DNA from: Buchnera aphidicola (Ceratovacuna japonica)
GTDB taxonomy: Bacteria > Pseudomonadota > Gammaproteobacteria > Enterobacterales > Enterobacteriaceae
Length of the DNA stretch: 64,000 nucleotides
Reading direction: 5' to 3'
NCBI GenBank assembly: GCA_024349705.1
Contig: AP026065.1
Coordinates: 350,726 to 414,725, forward strand
This document shows, in pieces, positions 60,954 through 64,000 of the stretch. The notes under the pieces were generated by a model, which was not told the DNA's origin, did not search any database, and was given only the letters and a program-made list of their open reading frames with translations. Numbering within the stretch: position 1 is the first letter of the stretch; each line of letters opens with the position of its first letter. The translations under genes and the position numbers were made by a program.

Positions 60954-61439
60954 ATGAATTATTTTAAAATTTTTAATATAAAAGAAACATTTAATATTAA
61001 TCGTGATGAACTATCAAGAAAATTTCATTATTTACAAAGAAAATTTCATCCTGATATGAATATGAAAAATTCTAATTATAAAAAAGATATAAAAAAAAAA
61101 TCCTATAAAATAAACATAGCATATGGAATTTTAAAAAATCCTATAAAAAGAGCAGAATATATTATAAAAATAAATTGTACTAATAAATTATATAAAAAAA
61201 ATATATGTAATAAAAAATTTTTGATATATTATTTTAATATAAATAATAAAATAGAAAATTTAGAAAAAGATCCAAAAAATAAAAAAAAAATAAATAACAT
61301 ATTAAAAATTATAAAAGAAAAAAAAAACAAATATTATAAAAAAATAGATGTTTACATAAGAAAAAAAGAATGGAAAAAATCTAAAAATATTTTAACAAAA
61401 TTAAAATTTTTAAATAAAATCTTAAATAAAAAAATATGA
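60954..61439 (+). CDS. hscB: Co-chaperone HscB
   Basis: HscB is the J-domain partner that brings IscU to HscA. The J domain has LSRKFHYLQRKFHPDMNMKN with the HPD tripeptide intact (about residues 36-38) and INIAYGILKNPIKRAEYII; the C-terminal three-helix IscU-binding part is diverged and very Lys rich. Length 161 versus 171. hscA, which follows it in E. coli and as I recall in Buchnera, is missing: only 36 bp separate hscB and fdx. Confidence 0.93.
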   Translation: MNYFKIFNIKETFNINRDELSRKFHYLQRKFHPDMNMKNSNYKKDIKKKSYKINIAYGILKNPIKRAEYIIKINCTNKLYKKNICNKKFLIYYFNINNKIENLEKDPKNKKKINNILKIIKEKKNKYYKKIDVYIRKKEWKKSKNILTKLKFLNKILNKKI

Positions 61440-61475
61440 AAAACATTTATTCTTAAAAAGTAATAAGGAGATTTT

Positions 61476-61805
61476 ATGCCTCAAATTTTATTTTTACCAA
61501 ACAAAATAATTGTACCTAACGGAGCTAAAATATTTGCAAAAACTGGAGAAACTATATTAAATGCTGCTTTAAAAAATAATATAAACATTGATCATGCATG
61601 TGAAAAATCTTGCGCATGTACAACATGTCATTGTATAATAAAAAAAGGTTTTTCTTCTCTTTCAAAATGTTCAGAAAAAGAAGAAGACACATTAGATAAA
61701 GCATGGAAAGTAGAAGAAAATAGCAGATTAACCTGTCAAGCTAAAATGGGAAAAAAAAATATTATAGTAGAAATACCATATTATTCTTCTAATTATACTA
61801 AATAA
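61476..61805 (+). CDS. fdx: 2Fe-2S ferredoxin Fdx
   Basis: Isc-type ferredoxin that supplies electrons for cluster assembly. Cluster Cys are in [20 protein letters not shown] (about residues 42, 48, 51) and [10 protein letters not shown] (about 87). Length 109 versus 111. AAGGAG lies seven bases upstream of the ATG, the clearest Shine-Dalgarno sequence in this part of the window. Confidence 0.97.
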   Translation: MPQILFLPNKIIVPNGAKIFAKTGETILNAALKNNINIDHACEKSCACTTCHCIIKKGFSSLSKCSEKEEDTLDKAWKVEENSRLTCQAKMGKKNIIVEIPYYSSNYTK

Positions 61806-61821
61806 AAATATAATACTTAAA

Positions 61822-63207
61822 TCAAACATATGGATTATTATTTTTTTTAAAAAAAATTTTTAGAGATATACCCTTTAAATTTAAATATTTAATAAAAGAA
61901 TTTACTAAATATTTTTTATATGAAAAAAGTAAACCTTCTGTTCTATTACCATGAATTAATATTCTAAATGGTTTTCTAGAAATTAAATTAGCATATTTTA
62001 ATCTTATTTTTTTTCTATTAAATAAAGGAGGTTTATGATTATCTACAATTTTTTTTAATATTTTAGTTAATATAGAAGAAGGATAATCTTTTTCTAATAA
62101 TTTATTAATATTATTAATAGCTTTAAATATAGAAAACAAATTTTGTTTTTTTTTAGCTGAAATGAAAAAATAATCCACAAAAAAAAATTTATCTACAACA
62201 GATTTTAAAGTATTTTTAAAATTTATTTTTTTTTTTAAAGATAACAAATCCCATTTATTTATTACTATAAAAAAACATTTTTCTAACAAAATAATACTAT
62301 TAATTAAACAAAAATCTTGATTAGATATTTTACAAGTAGAATCTAAAATCATAATAACAATATCACTATTTTTAATACAACTAAAAGATTTTTTTACAGA
62401 TAACTTTTCTATTTTAGAAGAAACATTTTTAAATCTTCTTACACCAGCAGTATCAAAAAAAATATATCTATTTTTTTTATAAAAGTAACATACTTCAGTA
62501 CTATCAGTAGTAGTTCCAGGAGAATTATCTGTTATAACACGATTTTCATTAACTATTGAGTTTATAAATGTAGACTTACCAACGTTTGGTTTTCCTAAAA
62601 CAGATATTTTTATACAGTTTACATAATCATTTTTTATTATATCTTTATTTTTTAATAAGTAAAAATTACATTTATATTTATTATAATTAACAAAAAAATT
62701 TTTGTTTTTTAAAAAAGGAACTATATAATTATGTAATAATTTTATTATTCCAGAATTATTAACACAAGAAGTAAAAAAAACATCTTTAAAACCCAAAGAA
62801 TAAAAATCCAAATTATAATTAGAAAAATTAAAATTTTCAGATTTATTTACTATTAAAAAAACTTTTTTATTAAATTTTCTTAAAATTTTAGAAATTTTAA
62901 TATCCAAAAAAGTAATACCATCATACGCGCTTATTACAAATAAAATTAATTTTGAATTATTTATATAATAAAAAATATTTTTTTCTATTTTATTTAATAA
63001 ATTAGAATTATTGTTTTCTTTTATCCCAGCTGTATCAGATATAAAAAAACACTCATTACTAGAAATACGAATACACGCAATATTAGTATCTACAGTAAAA
63101 TTTTTACAGTTTGTAGAAATAGAAACATCTTTATTTATAAACATGTTAAATAAAGAAGATTTTCCTACATTAGTTCTTCCAACCAATGTAACATAATTTT
63201 TTAACAT
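61822..63207 (-). CDS. der: GTPase Der (EngA)
   Basis: Der is an essential 50S-assembly GTPase with two G domains in tandem. Domain 1: GRTNVGKSSLFN (about 8-19), DTAGI and VNKSE. Domain 2: GKPNVGKSTFINS (about 205-217), FDTAGVRR and INKWDL. The C-terminal KH-like domain ends with FRILIHGNRTEGL. Length 461 versus 490, from shorter linkers. It is convergent with fdx only 16 bp away. Confidence 0.97.
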   Translation of the reverse strand: MLKNYVTLVGRTNVGKSSLFNMFINKDVSISTNCKNFTVDTNIACIRISSNECFFISDTAGIKENNNSNLLNKIEKNIFYYINNSKLILFVISAYDGITFLDIKISKILRKFNKKVFLIVNKSENFNFSNYNLDFYSLGFKDVFFTSCVNNSGIIKLLHNYIVPFLKNKNFFVNYNKYKCNFYLLKNKDIIKNDYVNCIKISVLGKPNVGKSTFINSIVNENRVITDNSPGTTTDSTEVCYFYKKNRYIFFDTAGVRRFKNVSSKIEKLSVKKSFSCIKNSDIVIMILDSTCKISNQDFCLINSIILLEKCFFIVINKWDLLSLKKKINFKNTLKSVVDKFFFVDYFFISAKKKQNLFSIFKAINNINKLLEKDYPSSILTKILKKIVDNHKPPLFNRKKIRLKYANLISRKPFRILIHGNRTEGLLFSYKKYLVNSFIKYLNLKGISLKIFFKKNNNPYV

Positions 63208-63301
63208 AAAAATCCAAAAAAAAAAATAAAATAAAATATATTAAATCATAAAAAAAAAAAAAATTAAATTTATTTTTTATAAAAACATTAAATAAAAAAA
63301 A

Positions 63302-63830
63302 ATTATATAAATTACGTAACTAATATATAATATATTAATTAAATATTGTCTTTTATTATTATATAAATTACGTAACTAATATATAATATATTAATTAAAT
63401 ATTGTCTTTTATTATTATATAAATTACGTAACTAATATATAATATATTAATTAAATATTGTCTTTTATTATTATATAAATTACGTAACTAATATATAATA
63501 TATTAATTAAATATTGTCTTTTATTATTATATAAATTACGTAACTAATATATAATATATTAATTAAATATTGTCTTTTATTATTATATAAATTACGTAAC
63601 TAATATATAATATATTAATTAAATATTGTCTTTTATTATTATATAAATTACGTAACTAATATATAATATATTAATTAAATATTGTCTTTTATTATTATAT
63701 AAATTACGTAACTAATATATAATATATTAATTAAATATTGTCTTTTATTATTATATAAATTACGTAACTAATATATAATATATTAATTAAATATTGTCTT
63801 TTATTATTATATAAATTACGTAACTAATAT
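63302..63830. repeat. Perfect 56-bp tandem array, about 9.4 copies
   Basis: The core attacgtaac recurs at 63311, 63367, 63423, 63479, 63535, 63591, 63647, 63703, 63759 and 63815, always 56 bp apart, and the units look identical by eye. Each unit has only five G or C. It contains three palindromes: TTACGTAA, TAATATATAATATATTA and TTAATTAA. There are no spacers, so it is not CRISPR, and no open frame crosses it. It lies between der and, by Buchnera gene order, the origin/mnmG region. It could be an origin-linked unwinding or protein-binding array, or a recent neutral expansion. Confidence 0.95.
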
Positions 63831-64000
63831 TTTATTTAAAATAGCTTTAACTAAAACCTATTCTGTAGAAATTTTTTAAACTGTAATTAAATATTTATTT
63901 AGTTTCAAACATTTTTATTTTAATAATTTATAATGTATTTTATTATTTTTTTAATATTGTTATTTTTGTTTTCTAATTATTAATAAAGGAATTTTTTAAT
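63831..64000 (+). promoter_or_regulatory. Spacer with a probable ribosome binding site for a gene beyond the right edge
   Basis: No open frame is visible in these 170 bp. The sequence leaves the repeat at 63831, has a slightly more mixed section (63838-63905) and ends with AAAGGA at 63985-63990. If the base after the window is G, an ATG would begin at 63999 with eight bases of spacing, a normal arrangement. By analogy with Buchnera the gene would be mnmG (gidA), but this cannot be seen. I found no DnaA box (TTATCCACA or close variants) here. Confidence 0.5.

Noticed and set aside
63302..63830. CRISPR array
   Set aside because: The units follow head to tail without variable spacers, and there are no cas genes.
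63208..64000. A canonical oriC with DnaA boxes
   Set aside because: I found no TTATCCACA or one-mismatch cluster on either strand; only gene order suggests that the origin is near.

Overview
The window is extremely AT-rich (my estimate is about 20% G+C by eye) and densely packed with short-spaced, conserved proteobacterial housekeeping genes. There are no insertion sequences, phages or CRISPR arrays. Lysine, asparagine and isoleucine codons dominate, and long poly(A)/poly(T) runs are everywhere. Gene content and order point to a reduced gammaproteobacterial insect endosymbiont of the Buchnera type. From memory, two orders match Buchnera: rho-trxA-rep-ilvC-ilvD-(tRNA-Trp)-iscS-iscU-hscB-fdx-der next to the origin side, and a 23S rRNA gene preceded by tRNA-Glu and aroE instead of by 16S. 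The species cannot be fixed from sequence alone; a Buchnera strain with a small genome or a close relative is the inference.

Layout. Positions 1-1185: the 5' third of 23S rRNA on the minus strand, with a boxA antitermination site and tRNA-Glu upstream. 1301-4319: aroE and tsaC (minus), then def and fmt (plus). 4414-23798: one long minus-strand ribosomal block (alpha, spc, S10 and str operons in the E. coli order), ending with fusA, rpsG, rpsL and tusBCD. 23908-27356: trpS, rpe, aroB, aroK. 27655-29765: tRNA-Ser, nfuA, bioH, ssb. 29915-38148: dusA, dnaB, gshB, yqgE, ruvX, hemW, trmB, yggX, sbcB. 38190-44402: tRNAs for Asn, Ile2 and Gly, with rph, rplI-rpsR-rpsF, miaA, pgi, orn and rpmE. 44648-51384: hslVU, fpr, epmA, an unrecognised 494-residue protein gene, dapF, tRNA-Pro and tRNA-His. 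51626-63207: rho, trxA, rep, ilvC, ilvD, tRNA-Trp, the iscS/iscU/hscB/fdx cluster and der. 63302-63830: about 9.4 head-to-tail copies of a 56-bp AT-rich unit, followed by what looks like the ribosome binding site of a gene just off the right edge.

How the genes work together. Most of the window is translation machinery. Around it are parts of host-provisioning pathways: ilvC and ilvD for branched-chain amino acids, aroB, aroE and aroK for chorismate, dapF for lysine and peptidoglycan precursors. There is a minimal Fe-S assembly system (IscS, IscU, HscB, Fdx, NfuA) without iscA or hscA at this locus. IlvD, BioB/LipA-type enzymes and HemW would be its clients. IscS with TusBCD would also feed sulfur to the wobble base of tRNAs such as the tRNA-Glu found here.

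The most interesting observation is that three genes (nfuA, bioH, miaA) are each broken by a poly(A) run of 11, 16 and 10 A. In every case one extra A restores a full-length family-typical protein. They therefore look like genes kept alive by RNA polymerase slippage rather than pseudogenes. The other two items worth attention are the orphan protein at 48614-50098 and the perfect 56-bp tandem array.
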